NCBI GenBank assembly: GCA_044360435.1 | Contig: JBIKKI010000041.1 | Coordinates: forward strand, 1 to 17,233 | Origin: REEB481 sp044360435 | Lineage (GTDB): Bacteria > Bacteroidota > Bacteroidia > NS11-12g > UBA955 | Direction of reading: 5' to 3' | Length of the DNA: 17,233 bases | Part shown: piece by piece, positions 6,737-13,923 of the stretch | Position numbering within the stretch: the first letter of the stretch is position 1 | How the letters are laid out: each line of letters opens with the position of its first letter | Program-made: the position numbers and the translations under genes | The notes under the pieces: generated by a model | Databases searched by the model: none | What the model was told of the DNA's origin: nothing | What the model saw: only the letters and a program-made list of their open reading frames with translations

Positions 6737-7201
6737 GTGGAATTACTGTTGCTGGCCATCGACAAAACCCGTGAGTCTTGGGTAGAAGAAGGATTTCGCA
6801 TCTATGAAAAACGCCTTCAGCATTACGGCCGATTCAGGTTTGAAGCGGTTATTGCCACCAAAACACTGCTTCCAAAAGACGAGCAAATCAAACGCGAAGA
6901 AGAGGCCCTTAATAAGTTGCTCAAACCACAGGACAGCATTGTGCTGCTGGATGAACAGGGGAAAAACATCAACTCCGTACAATTTGCCCAATGGCTCAAT
7001 CTAAAATGCAGCCACAGTCGGGGCCGGGTTGTATTCATCATAGGAGGCCCATTCGGATTTTCATCCGGCTTCAAACAAGGTAAAGAGCTGATCTCTTTAA
7101 GTCCAATGACCTTTTCGCACCAAATGGTGCGCGTGATTTTTGCCGAACAGCTGTATCGGGCTTTTAGTATTCTGAATGGTGAACCTTACCACCATCCCTG
7201 A
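6737..7201 (+). CDS. rlmH: 23S rRNA (pseudouridine1915-N3)-methyltransferase RlmH
   Basis: 154 residues, the standard length. RlmH is a SPOUT methyltransferase that uses S-adenosylmethionine to methylate pseudouridine 1915 in helix 69 of 23S rRNA on the assembled ribosome. Diagnostic segments are VLLDEQGKNINSVQFAQWL (69-87), the SAM-knot VVFIIGGPFGFS (98-109), LSPMTFSHQMVRVIFAEQLY (121-140) and the C-terminal GEPYHH. The start is GTG at 6737, giving MELLLLAIDKT; no ATG is in frame nearby. It starts 4 bp after the OmpA-lipoprotein stop, so the two are probably co-transcribed. It converges on the NlpC/P60 gene with an 11-bp gap and no visible terminator hairpin. Confidence 0.96.
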   Translation: MELLLLAIDKTRESWVEEGFRIYEKRLQHYGRFRFEAVIATKTLLPKDEQIKREEEALNKLLKPQDSIVLLDEQGKNINSVQFAQWLNLKCSHSRGRVVFIIGGPFGFSSGFKQGKELISLSPMTFSHQMVRVIFAEQLYRAFSILNGEPYHHP

Positions 7202-7212
7202 TAAATTTCTGC

Positions 7213-7761
7213 TTAGTTCAGAACACGCCTGATTTGCACAAACCTTGGCTTGTAGTAGCTTGAACTCAAACGATCATACGTAATGCCTTTGTTCACAGAG
7301 GCATGAATGAAATAAATGTCTTCAGGGTTGGATTCAACTATGATGCCTACGTGCCCAATCACTGCAGCATGAATGTTCCTTCCCTTGAAACAAATCACAT
7401 CTCCGGGTCGGCATGCTGCTTTACTCACCTTCTGACCATAATGGCGGAACAAGGAAGAAGAAGCCGGTGTTTGCACGCCAACCTGTCCAAATACATACCC
7501 AACAAATCCGGAACAATCAAAACCTCCAGGTTTTTTACCACCATAACGATAAGGTGTTCCCAGAAACTGTTCGGCGAAATTCACCACGTAGTCGATTTTA
7601 CCCAAGGCAGCGGGCAGGGAAACAGAATCTATTTCAGTTTCAGCAACAGCCACCTCCAGAGAATCGGCAGGACCACCCTGGCTTGGGATGATTGATGTGG
7701 CAGCTATGCTCGAAAACGAACAAAGCAACAGGCCAAAACTGATGAGGATTGCGTTTTTCAG
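7213..7761 (-). CDS. NlpC/P60 family cell-wall hydrolase, probable CTG start
   Basis: A secreted cysteine peptidase of the NlpC/P60 family, which cut peptide bridges in peptidoglycan. From the CTG at 7761 it has 182 residues: a signal peptide (KNAILISFGLLL core, SIAA end), a spacer, then the catalytic domain from about residue 56. The catalytic Cys83 is in GGFDCSGFVGYVF, His137 in IGHVGIIVES and the third polar residue His153 in FIHASV. The only conventional in-frame starts (e.g. TTG at 7728) would delete the charged end and most of the hydrophobic core, so I chose the CTG. Its CTGA overlaps the TGA stop of the upstream M48 gene, a coupling geometry like ATGA. A sequencing error turning ATG into CTG cannot be excluded. 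The domain itself is certain. Confidence 0.9.
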   Translation of the reverse strand: MKNAILISFGLLLCSFSSIAATSIIPSQGGPADSLEVAVAETEIDSVSLPAALGKIDYVVNFAEQFLGTPYRYGGKKPGGFDCSGFVGYVFGQVGVQTPASSSLFRHYGQKVSKAACRPGDVICFKGRNIHAAVIGHVGIIVESNPEDIYFIHASVNKGITYDRLSSSYYKPRFVQIRRVLN

Positions 7762-8555
7762 GGTAATGAGTTTTTAAATGAGGTGTATGCTGCACTGTTT
7801 CGGTCGGTACCAATGCAACCTAACGTTGTTTTTCTGTCTTTGATGCGCTGAACCCTATTTTCCGGACTGGGGTGTGTGCTGAGGAATTCCGGAACACGCG
7901 CACCTGAACCGGTAGCCAGTAATTTTTCAAAAAAGCCTGCTGAACCAGCTGCATCCCAGGTAGTAGGGCATAAATATGAAACAGAGTAATCGTCGGCTTC
8001 AGACTCTGCCTCTCTGCTGTACTGCATTTGTTTCAAGCCGGCCACAATGCGCACCAACTGCCCTTTGTCACGCCCAAATACAATATCGAACAGCACAGAC
8101 AAACCAAATTCACGGGTCATGGCATCGGTGCTGTGTCTTTTATCGGCATGCGCCATTTCATGTCCCATCACTCCGGCCAATTGGTCTTCGCTTTCCAGAT
8201 ATTTGAGAATACCTGTATAGAAGTAAATAAATCCTCCGGGCGTACAAAATGCATTGAGCACAGAATCATTGCGTATAATCCGGAGCCTCCAGGGGAAGGC
8301 ATCTTTGTACACTATTTGCCCTGAATTGAGGATTTTGTTGCGGATACCGTACAGGTAGGCATATTGTGAAGCATACTTGGCTGAATCTAAAACAACTATT
8401 GACGAATCTTTTTCAAATTCGGCAGCCACCTGTGCCCCAAAGGCCAGATCGTCCTGGATGGAAAAGATGTTGATGTCGCCATCCTGATCGCGGCAGCTTA
8501 CCAAAAAGGCCAATCCTGCGCTAAGCAATACGAGTAAATGAGTACGCAAATGCAT
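7758..8555 (-). CDS. M48-family metalloprotease lipoprotein (BepA/LoiP-like)
   Basis: 265 residues with signal peptide and lipobox LVSC (Cys21), so a predicted lipoprotein facing the periplasm. The zinc site is HEMAH (132-136), with Glu184 in SREAESEAD as the probable third ligand. NAFCTPGGFIYFYTGILKYL (101-120) is the usual M48 segment before the active site, and FLSTHPSPENRVQRI near the C-terminus is also typical. In E. coli, BepA and LoiP degrade or help fold outer-membrane proteins, including assembly factors; a similar role is inferred here. It lies 40 bp after tamL and overlaps the NlpC/P60 start, which places it in an envelope-maintenance group. No TPR domain is attached, unlike BepA. 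Confidence 0.93.
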   Translation of the reverse strand: MHLRTHLLVLLSAGLAFLVSCRDQDGDINIFSIQDDLAFGAQVAAEFEKDSSIVVLDSAKYASQYAYLYGIRNKILNSGQIVYKDAFPWRLRIIRNDSVLNAFCTPGGFIYFYTGILKYLESEDQLAGVMGHEMAHADKRHSTDAMTREFGLSVLFDIVFGRDKGQLVRIVAGLKQMQYSREAESEADDYSVSYLCPTTWDAAGSAGFFEKLLATGSGARVPEFLSTHPSPENRVQRIKDRKTTLGCIGTDRNSAAYTSFKNSLP

Positions 8556-8569
8556 CGGTGGTATTATTG

Positions 8570-8577
8570 CAAAAATA
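8570..8577 (-). promoter_or_regulatory. Candidate -7 box (TATTTTTG) before the M48 gene
   Basis: On the minus strand TATTTTTG is an exact TAnnTTTG match followed by C, in the 40-bp gap between tamL and the M48 gene and 14 bp before the ATG. A CTG 19 bp upstream stands in for the -33 TTG. It suggests the M48-NlpC pair can be transcribed independently of tamL. Confidence 0.4.
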
Positions 8578-8595
8578 ATACCGTAAATAAGCGAT

Positions 8596-10926
8596 TCAGA
8601 AAGGATAACCTATCCCAAGGGTGAGCGCAGTATGCTCCTTGATAAATCCGGGTTGGCCAGCGCCTCTGATTACCCAACGGTTTTCAGGCTTTTCGGAGGG
8701 ATCCCGAAGTGGAATGCCCCAGTCGAATCGAATCATAAAAAACGAAAAATCAAATCGCAGGCCTACACCGGTATTCAGGGCAACTTCAGAAAGAAAGGTA
8801 TTGCCTTGAAACAAACCTGGAAGCACTTGTCCGCGATGCCGTAGGTTCCACACATTACCCGCATCCAGGAACAACGCGCCCTCCAAGAATTTACGGAGCA
8901 GGGCAAATCTATATTCAGCATTGGCCTGGATCAACAATTCACCTGAACGGTCGAACAACAAACCACCGCTGGAATCTACAAATGAACCCGGCCCCATTCT
9001 TCGTGGTCTCCAGGCACGGAGGCTGTTGCTTCCACCGGTAAAGAAACGCCTGTCGAAAGGCAAAACACTGTTGTTTCCGTAGGGTAAACCCAAGCCAAGA
9101 TGGGTGCGGAACACTGCAGCATTGTTTTCATCGAACTTCACGTTGTACCGCACATCAAATTCGCTGCGCAGGAATTGGAAATACCGAACACCTAAGGCCT
9201 GATAGCTGGTATCTGAGCGTCCTTCTCGATCCATGGTGCGGCGCAACAGCCGATGCAGGTTGCCGCTGGTTTCCAGCAAATTGGCCCGGATATACCAATA
9301 ATTGCCTTCCCCGGATTCTTTCCTGGTATTCAGTACAAACCCCAAACGTGCAGCCGTGATAAGGTGATCTGTGAATATTCTGGTTACCAGCAAAGAGTCT
9401 ACCGAACCCAAACGCACCCTGAAATCAGGTGTCAGACGGTTGCGGTTGTAGCTTATTTCCGTTGGCGTATAGTACCAGTTCAGATGCTTTTTTGTCCATT
9501 GATAGGTTAAACTGGCAGGAAGCGTGCGCCTGATGAAATTTGGATTCCCTTCGTATTGATACGACAGACTGAAAATGGTGCGCACCTTACTGATGTCGGC
9601 CTTGGGCAGTATGTGCTCCAAGAGCAAAGGTCTGGAAATGGCAAGACTGGCATTTCCTCCCGCCTGAAATCCATACAGAATGCTGCGCTTTTGATCTTCA
9701 TTGCTGATGATTGCCTCCAGTGAACCCAAAATATTTGTGGTGAACTTCTCCCCATTCTTCAGCAAATTCCTGTTGGTGAAGCTGAAGTTTCCGGCCAATC
9801 CGTAGGAGCTGACGTTGTTCGCGTTCACGTTGGTTCCGGAACTACCCTGCGGCGAGTAAATGCCCTGAGGCTCGAGTGCATACGATTGACGTACTGCGGT
9901 TTTCATCCGGATGTATAAATCCATGGAATCGAACGTGCTTCCGGGCAACACCGGGCCGAAGGAAATATCAATGAACCGGAATAAATCGGTGGCCGCCAGG
10001 TTTGCGTATGTGGCATTGTGTGCATCCTGCCGGTATAAAGCACCTGATTTTAAAGCACTTACCCGCAACAACAAGTCCGGTTTCAACGGATAACCATTCA
10101 TCACGAAACAGGCATTGTGTCGCAGCAAACACAACGTATCGGCAGGCTTAAGCTCGCGGTAGGAAGCGGCTGTTTCCAGTTCGTACCAAACCTTTCTGAT
10201 GATTCGCGGCTTGATGTCCCCCACAGAAATAAAAACCTGCACCGATGCAGCGGCTTTACTTTGGAGTGTATCCAATTCGTAGCGAATCAGGTCTTTGCTG
10301 AAGGTGAAAAACCCCTCGTTGCGAACGGCTGTGCTCATGGTTCCGCGCAAAGCATCCAACTGATCAAAAATCACCGGCTTCCCGGGTCGGATATCGGCTT
10401 CATCCATCACGCGTTCACAAATGACTCTGATGCTGTCATGGGTACACACTACACGGGCCGAGGATATCCGGTATTGCGCACCAGCCTGAACTTGATAAAG
10501 CACCTTGGCCCTTTGCTGTCGGGAAGTCCAGCTCCAGTCTACTTTGCTGTCAAAGAAGCCATGATGGAACAGGTATTTTTCAAGGTTATCCGCACTCAGG
10601 GCAACCAGGCTGGTATCGAGCATTACCGGCGCTTCTCCAATTTCTTCGCGGAGTTTGCGTCGCCATTTTTTGGATTCGTTTTTTTCGGGATGACGAAAAG
10701 AGGTGCCTTGTTTATACAACCACAAGTAGAAAGGCAAACTGCCAAACAGGATTTTCCGATTGGGCTTATGCAGGATTTGCGTGCGCGCATCCAAACCCGC
10801 GGGCAATGGCTGTTCCAGGCTCACCTTATTGCGCACCAAACGATGCTGTTCCTGCGGCACCAGTTTATTCAGATTGCAACCCGCCGCGAGCAGCAGCAAA
10901 GGCAGCCATACCATTATCCGCAACAT
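8596..10926 (-). CDS. tamL: TamL-type outer-membrane assembly lipoprotein (BamA/TamA superfamily)
   Basis: 776 residues from ATG 10926. The frame continues to 10956, but starting at 10926 gives a clean lipoprotein signal with lipobox LAAGC (Cys17). A lipidated BamA/TamA-family protein is the hallmark of TamL, the Bacteroidota counterpart of TamA. After NLNKLVP and EQHRLVRNKVSLE come POTRA-like repeats (to about residue 330) and a C-terminal 16-strand barrel rich in aromatic alternation. The conserved FFTGGSNSLRAWRPRRMGPG loop lies in the barrel, and the protein ends in ITLGIGYPF-like ALTLGIGYPF, an outer-membrane C-terminal signature. It should insert outer-membrane or surface proteins together with TamB, but no tamB is adjacent. 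Divergent from the RNA methyltransferase gene with a 23-bp gap; followed by M48 and NlpC/P60 genes. Confidence 0.88.
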   Translation of the reverse strand: MLRIMVWLPLLLLAAGCNLNKLVPQEQHRLVRNKVSLEQPLPAGLDARTQILHKPNRKILFGSLPFYLWLYKQGTSFRHPEKNESKKWRRKLREEIGEAPVMLDTSLVALSADNLEKYLFHHGFFDSKVDWSWTSRQQRAKVLYQVQAGAQYRISSARVVCTHDSIRVICERVMDEADIRPGKPVIFDQLDALRGTMSTAVRNEGFFTFSKDLIRYELDTLQSKAAASVQVFISVGDIKPRIIRKVWYELETAASYRELKPADTLCLLRHNACFVMNGYPLKPDLLLRVSALKSGALYRQDAHNATYANLAATDLFRFIDISFGPVLPGSTFDSMDLYIRMKTAVRQSYALEPQGIYSPQGSSGTNVNANNVSSYGLAGNFSFTNRNLLKNGEKFTTNILGSLEAIISNEDQKRSILYGFQAGGNASLAISRPLLLEHILPKADISKVRTIFSLSYQYEGNPNFIRRTLPASLTYQWTKKHLNWYYTPTEISYNRNRLTPDFRVRLGSVDSLLVTRIFTDHLITAARLGFVLNTRKESGEGNYWYIRANLLETSGNLHRLLRRTMDREGRSDTSYQALGVRYFQFLRSEFDVRYNVKFDENNAAVFRTHLGLGLPYGNNSVLPFDRRFFTGGSNSLRAWRPRRMGPGSFVDSSGGLLFDRSGELLIQANAEYRFALLRKFLEGALFLDAGNVWNLRHRGQVLPGLFQGNTFLSEVALNTGVGLRFDFSFFMIRFDWGIPLRDPSEKPENRWVIRGAGQPGFIKEHTALTLGIGYPF

Positions 10927-10949
10927 ATTCGGATATTCGCACCGGGTAT

Positions 10950-11672
10950 ATGACATCTCAATCTGAAATCAAACGCTTCAGCAGCCTGAAGCTGAAAAAG
11001 TTCAGACAAAAATACGGTCTGTTTCTGGTTGAGGGTGTAAAATCTGTTACAGAACTGCTTGCGTCTTCATTCACCGTGCAGGAAATCCTGATGACAGAAA
11101 ATCTGGATTTGGATACCGGTGAAGTCCCTGTTTCCCTGCTCAGCAGGAAGGACATGGAGCGGCTGAGCAGCATGGAAACACCACCCGGAATCATGGCTGT
11201 GGCAGAAGTTCCACAATGGCCGGCTTGGGATGCTACCCTGAGTAAGGGACCCATTCTGGCCCTGGATGGAATCCGCGATCCCGGGAATTTGGGAACCATC
11301 ATGCGCATTGCCGATTGGTATGGAATGAATCAATTGCTGCTGTCAGAAGATTGTACCGATGTGTTCAATCCCAAGACCCTTCAGGCCAGTATGGGCTCAT
11401 TCCTCAGAATACAATGCCATTACGGCAAGCTTCCCTCGATGCTGAAAGAAGCTCAACTTCCGGTGTATGGTTGTACGCTGAACGGAAAGAACATCAGAAC
11501 CATGCGTTTTCCCGAGCGCTTTGTGGTGGTTATTGGCAGTGAATCACATGGCATTTCTCACGAAGTGATGGCACTGATTGATGAAGCCATTACCATCCCG
11601 CGATTTGGTCATGCAGAAAGTTTAAATGCCGCCATCGCCACAGCACTTGTGCTGGATCGTTGCATTCAATAA
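10950..11672 (+). CDS. TrmH/SpoU-family RNA 2'-O-methyltransferase
   Basis: 240 residues from ATG 10950. The open frame reaches back to 10806, but that part runs antisense through tamL and the protein family starts with a short lead into KYGLFLVEGVKSVTELL (21-37), the N-terminal RNA-binding segment. The three SPOUT motifs are present: LDGIRDPGNLGTIMRIAD (105-122), VVVIGSESHGIS (192-203) and ITIPRFGHAESLNAAIATAL (214-233). It transfers a methyl group from SAM to a ribose 2'-OH of rRNA or tRNA; the target cannot be deduced. It ends 7 bp before the convergent secreted-protein gene. No Shine-Dalgarno or clear -7 box is visible in the 23-bp gap to tamL. Confidence 0.93.
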   Translation: MTSQSEIKRFSSLKLKKFRQKYGLFLVEGVKSVTELLASSFTVQEILMTENLDLDTGEVPVSLLSRKDMERLSSMETPPGIMAVAEVPQWPAWDATLSKGPILALDGIRDPGNLGTIMRIADWYGMNQLLLSEDCTDVFNPKTLQASMGSFLRIQCHYGKLPSMLKEAQLPVYGCTLNGKNIRTMRFPERFVVVIGSESHGISHEVMALIDEAITIPRFGHAESLNAAIATALVLDRCIQ

Positions 11673-11679
11673 GATTGTA

Positions 11680-12546
11680 TTATCGCTTTTTGCCGAAATC
11701 AAAATCGCTCAGCAATGGATGAAACACCCAATATCCTTTATTGTCTCGGGAGAAATAGTGGTAATCACCGCTGGGCACCATAAAGGATGGATCATCGGGT
11801 GAATTTTCAAATGCTTTGGTCAATTCACTCAACACGATGATGTTTCTCCCCTGTTCATAGCGAAAACTAATCACTGCCTGCTCGGCAGCTTCAGTTACCC
11901 AGCGGAGCTTTGGTTCAAAATCACCTTCCTTTCTTCGAAACACCGGCAGCCCGAACAATACGCCCTCACCCTGATTGAGGTTGAGTACATCCAGGATTTT
12001 GCGATTCGTCCGGGCATCAGCACCATCGTATCCCAAAAGGAGGTAGTAGTTTCTCTTTTTAAACTTGAACGGTTCGATGGTGTAGTATAAAGCGCCCGGC
12101 CATCTGGAGGCATCAGTTTCAGCGTATTCCAGGTCAGGTATTTTGTTCCGCGCAGTATCCAGCAAAGATTCCAGCTTCCACTCTTTCTTGATTTTGTACT
12201 GTACATAACCGAAATACAGATGTTTCCCATCCTTCAGGATGAGGTTCCAGGTGAACAAACGACACAAGCCATCTCCGGCTGTAAGCACAGAAACAGATGC
12301 CTGACGCAGCGAATCAAAAGGATAATTCCATGAGTTAGGTGAAGCCAGGGCTGCGCCTAATTCTTCATAAACCTTGAGGGCTGCTGCGCGACGAACTGCA
12401 TCAGTTTTACCGGAGATAAACTGCCGTGAGAGTGGGCTTAACCTATGTTCCTGCTGCTGAAAAGCATAAAAGCCAGTGGTATCTCTGGCGCCCAGCGCAT
12501 GATGAACGGAGCCAAGTGCCAGCAGGTAGACAAACAGCGACTTCAT
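11680..12546 (-). CDS. Secreted protein of unknown function, conserved-looking Bacteroidota type
   Basis: 288 residues from ATG 12546. The frame continues to 12627, but the ATG at 12546 gives a good Sec signal peptide (MKSLFVYLLALGSVHHALGA). There is no lipobox and no other membrane segment, so it is likely periplasmic or exported. I do not recognise a named domain. Visible features include GDGLCRLFTWNLILKDGKHL (91-110) followed by an aromatic YFGYVQYK strand, a central YYLLLGYDGADARTNRKILD (167-186), and VLFGLPVF, which together suggest a beta-rich fold with repeated strands. As I recall, proteins with this TWN...GKHLYFG and LLGYDG...NRKILDVL pattern recur in Bacteroidota as conserved hypotheticals. 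It lies 77 bp after the thiolase on the same strand and converges on the methyltransferase with a 7-bp gap. Confidence 0.82.
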   Translation of the reverse strand: MKSLFVYLLALGSVHHALGARDTTGFYAFQQQEHRLSPLSRQFISGKTDAVRRAAALKVYEELGAALASPNSWNYPFDSLRQASVSVLTAGDGLCRLFTWNLILKDGKHLYFGYVQYKIKKEWKLESLLDTARNKIPDLEYAETDASRWPGALYYTIEPFKFKKRNYYLLLGYDGADARTNRKILDVLNLNQGEGVLFGLPVFRRKEGDFEPKLRWVTEAAEQAVISFRYEQGRNIIVLSELTKAFENSPDDPSFMVPSGDYHYFSRDNKGYWVFHPLLSDFDFGKKR

Positions 12547-12623
12547 GCAGAGGTAACTGTGCAGCACATGAAAAATTGCATGCCGGGAGGAACTTTGGGC
12601 GTGGTAAGGGCCGGAGACTTTTA

Positions 12624-13808
12624 TCAAACCAGCGCTTCCAGAACCATGGCGCTGGCTCCGCCTCCGCCGTTGCAGATGCCGGCAGCACCGAAACGCGCGT
12701 TGCGGTCGCGAAGCACGTGCAGCAGCGTAACAAGGATGCGCGCACCGGAAGCTCCAAGCGGATGGCCAAGGGAAACAGCGCCTCCATGCACGTTTACCGT
12801 GTCAGGATTCAGTCCGAGGATTTTATTGTTGGCAAGACCTACAACGGAAAATGCCTCGTTCAGTTCCCAGAAAGAAATGTCGTTGTGCGTAAGACCTGCA
12901 CGTTCAATAGCCAGCGGGAGCGCCTTGCTGGGCGATGTGGTAAACCATTCCGGCGCCTGCTCAGCATCGGCAAAGCCACGGATGTAGCCCAAGGGCTTCA
13001 CGCCCAACGCTTCAGCCTTCGCCCTGCTCATCAGCACCAGTGCAGCAGCTCCATCATTCATGGTGCTGGCATTCGCTGCGGTTATGGTTCCGTCTTTCTG
13101 GAATACGGGTTTAAGGGCTGGTATTTTATCGAAGCGTACGTTTTTGTATTCTTCATCTTCAGAGACCCATTTTGATTCGCCTGACCTCTGTGGAATTTCC
13201 ACAGGAACAACTTCCTGAGCAAACTTACCTTCACTCCATGCTTTGGCACTGCGCTGGTAGCTTTCAATGGCAAACGCATCCTGCTCTTCCCTGCTGATGC
13301 TGTATTCAGCAGCGCACAGTTCCGCACAATTTCCCATCATGGTGCCGCTGTACACATCTGTCAGACCATCATACTGCAATCCGTCGAGCATGGTAATGCT
13401 TCCATACTTAAAACCTGAGCGGGAACCTGGGAGGTAATGTGGAACCTGGCTCATGTTCTCCATACCGCCGGCAACCACAATATCATTATGACCGAGCATG
13501 ATGCTTTGCGCCGCAAGAGCAACTGCCTTCATTCCACTGGCACATACTTTATTGATGGTGGTGCAGGGTGTAGTATCGCTGAGGCCTGCAAAACGGGCGG
13601 CCTGTCTGGCAGGAGCCTGACCCAAACCTGCCTGCAGCACGGAACCCATGAAAACCTCCTGAACGAGGGAAGCATCAATTCCCGCTTTTTCAACTGCGGC
13701 ACGGATGGCAACAGCGCCAAGTCGTGTGGCGGAAACAGAGGCAAGGGAACCGTTAAAACTACCCATTGGTGTTCGCACGGCTGCGGCAATCACTACGTCG
13801 TTGTTCAT
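12624..13808 (-). CDS. Acetyl-CoA C-acetyltransferase (thiolase)
   Basis: 394 residues, the standard size of thiolase II (AtoB/PhaA-like). The catalytic set is complete: Cys89 in NKVCASGMKA, the NEAF motif in WELNEAFSVV, His349 in VSLGHPLGASGARI and Cys379 in ICNGGGGASA. The residue numbers match the biosynthetic Zoogloea enzyme almost exactly (C89, H348, C378). It condenses two acetyl-CoA to acetoacetyl-CoA or runs the reverse cleavage; the sequence does not tell whether the cell uses it for degradation (with HMG/ketone or fatty-acid routes) or synthesis, and no partner gene (3-hydroxyacyl-CoA dehydrogenase, CoA-transferase) is in the window. It is cytoplasmic, with no signal. Divergent from the ComB gene across a 115-bp gap, the longest in the window. 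Confidence 0.95.
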   Translation of the reverse strand: MNNDVVIAAAVRTPMGSFNGSLASVSATRLGAVAIRAAVEKAGIDASLVQEVFMGSVLQAGLGQAPARQAARFAGLSDTTPCTTINKVCASGMKAVALAAQSIMLGHNDIVVAGGMENMSQVPHYLPGSRSGFKYGSITMLDGLQYDGLTDVYSGTMMGNCAELCAAEYSISREEQDAFAIESYQRSAKAWSEGKFAQEVVPVEIPQRSGESKWVSEDEEYKNVRFDKIPALKPVFQKDGTITAANASTMNDGAAALVLMSRAKAEALGVKPLGYIRGFADAEQAPEWFTTSPSKALPLAIERAGLTHNDISFWELNEAFSVVGLANNKILGLNPDTVNVHGGAVSLGHPLGASGARILVTLLHVLRDRNARFGAAGICNGGGGASAMVLEALV

Positions 13809-13823
13809 GTTTACTTGTTGCCG

Positions 13824-13831
13824 CGAAATTA
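13824..13831 (-). promoter_or_regulatory. Candidate -7 box variant (TAATTTCG) for the thiolase gene
   Basis: On the minus strand GTAATTTCGC lies 15 bp before the thiolase ATG. It differs from TAnnTTTGC only by C for T in the third-last base. No convincing -33 TTG is seen. The same octamer occurs facing the other way before the ComB gene. Confidence 0.35.
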
Positions 13832-13906
13832 CGACCTGCGCACGGAACTTGGTTCAGGAAGCCGGGCCTTTTCCAATTGATAGGGAATGTACTGCGCCGA
13901 AAGATG

Positions 13907-13914
13907 TAATTTCG
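13907..13914 (+). promoter_or_regulatory. Candidate -7 box variant (TAATTTCG) for the ComB gene
   Basis: GTAATTTCGC on the plus strand, 9 bp before the ATG at 13924, identical to the element before the divergent thiolase. The short distance would give a leader of only a few bases. No good -33 TTG at 17-23 bp. Confidence 0.35.
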
Positions 13915-13923
13915 CAGCTGCAC

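Noticed and set aside
10117..10953. 278-codon plus-strand ORF antisense to tamL
   Set aside because: It lies wholly inside tamL on the other strand, its translation lacks domains or a signal, and tamL has clear family features.
12426..13175. 249-codon plus-strand ORF
   Set aside because: Antisense across the thiolase and the secreted-protein gene; low-complexity Arg/Ser-rich translation typical of a shadow frame.
13705..13923. N-terminal extension of the ComB frame
   Set aside because: It would overlap the thiolase start antisense and adds residues unrelated to the ComB family; ATG 13924 fits family length.
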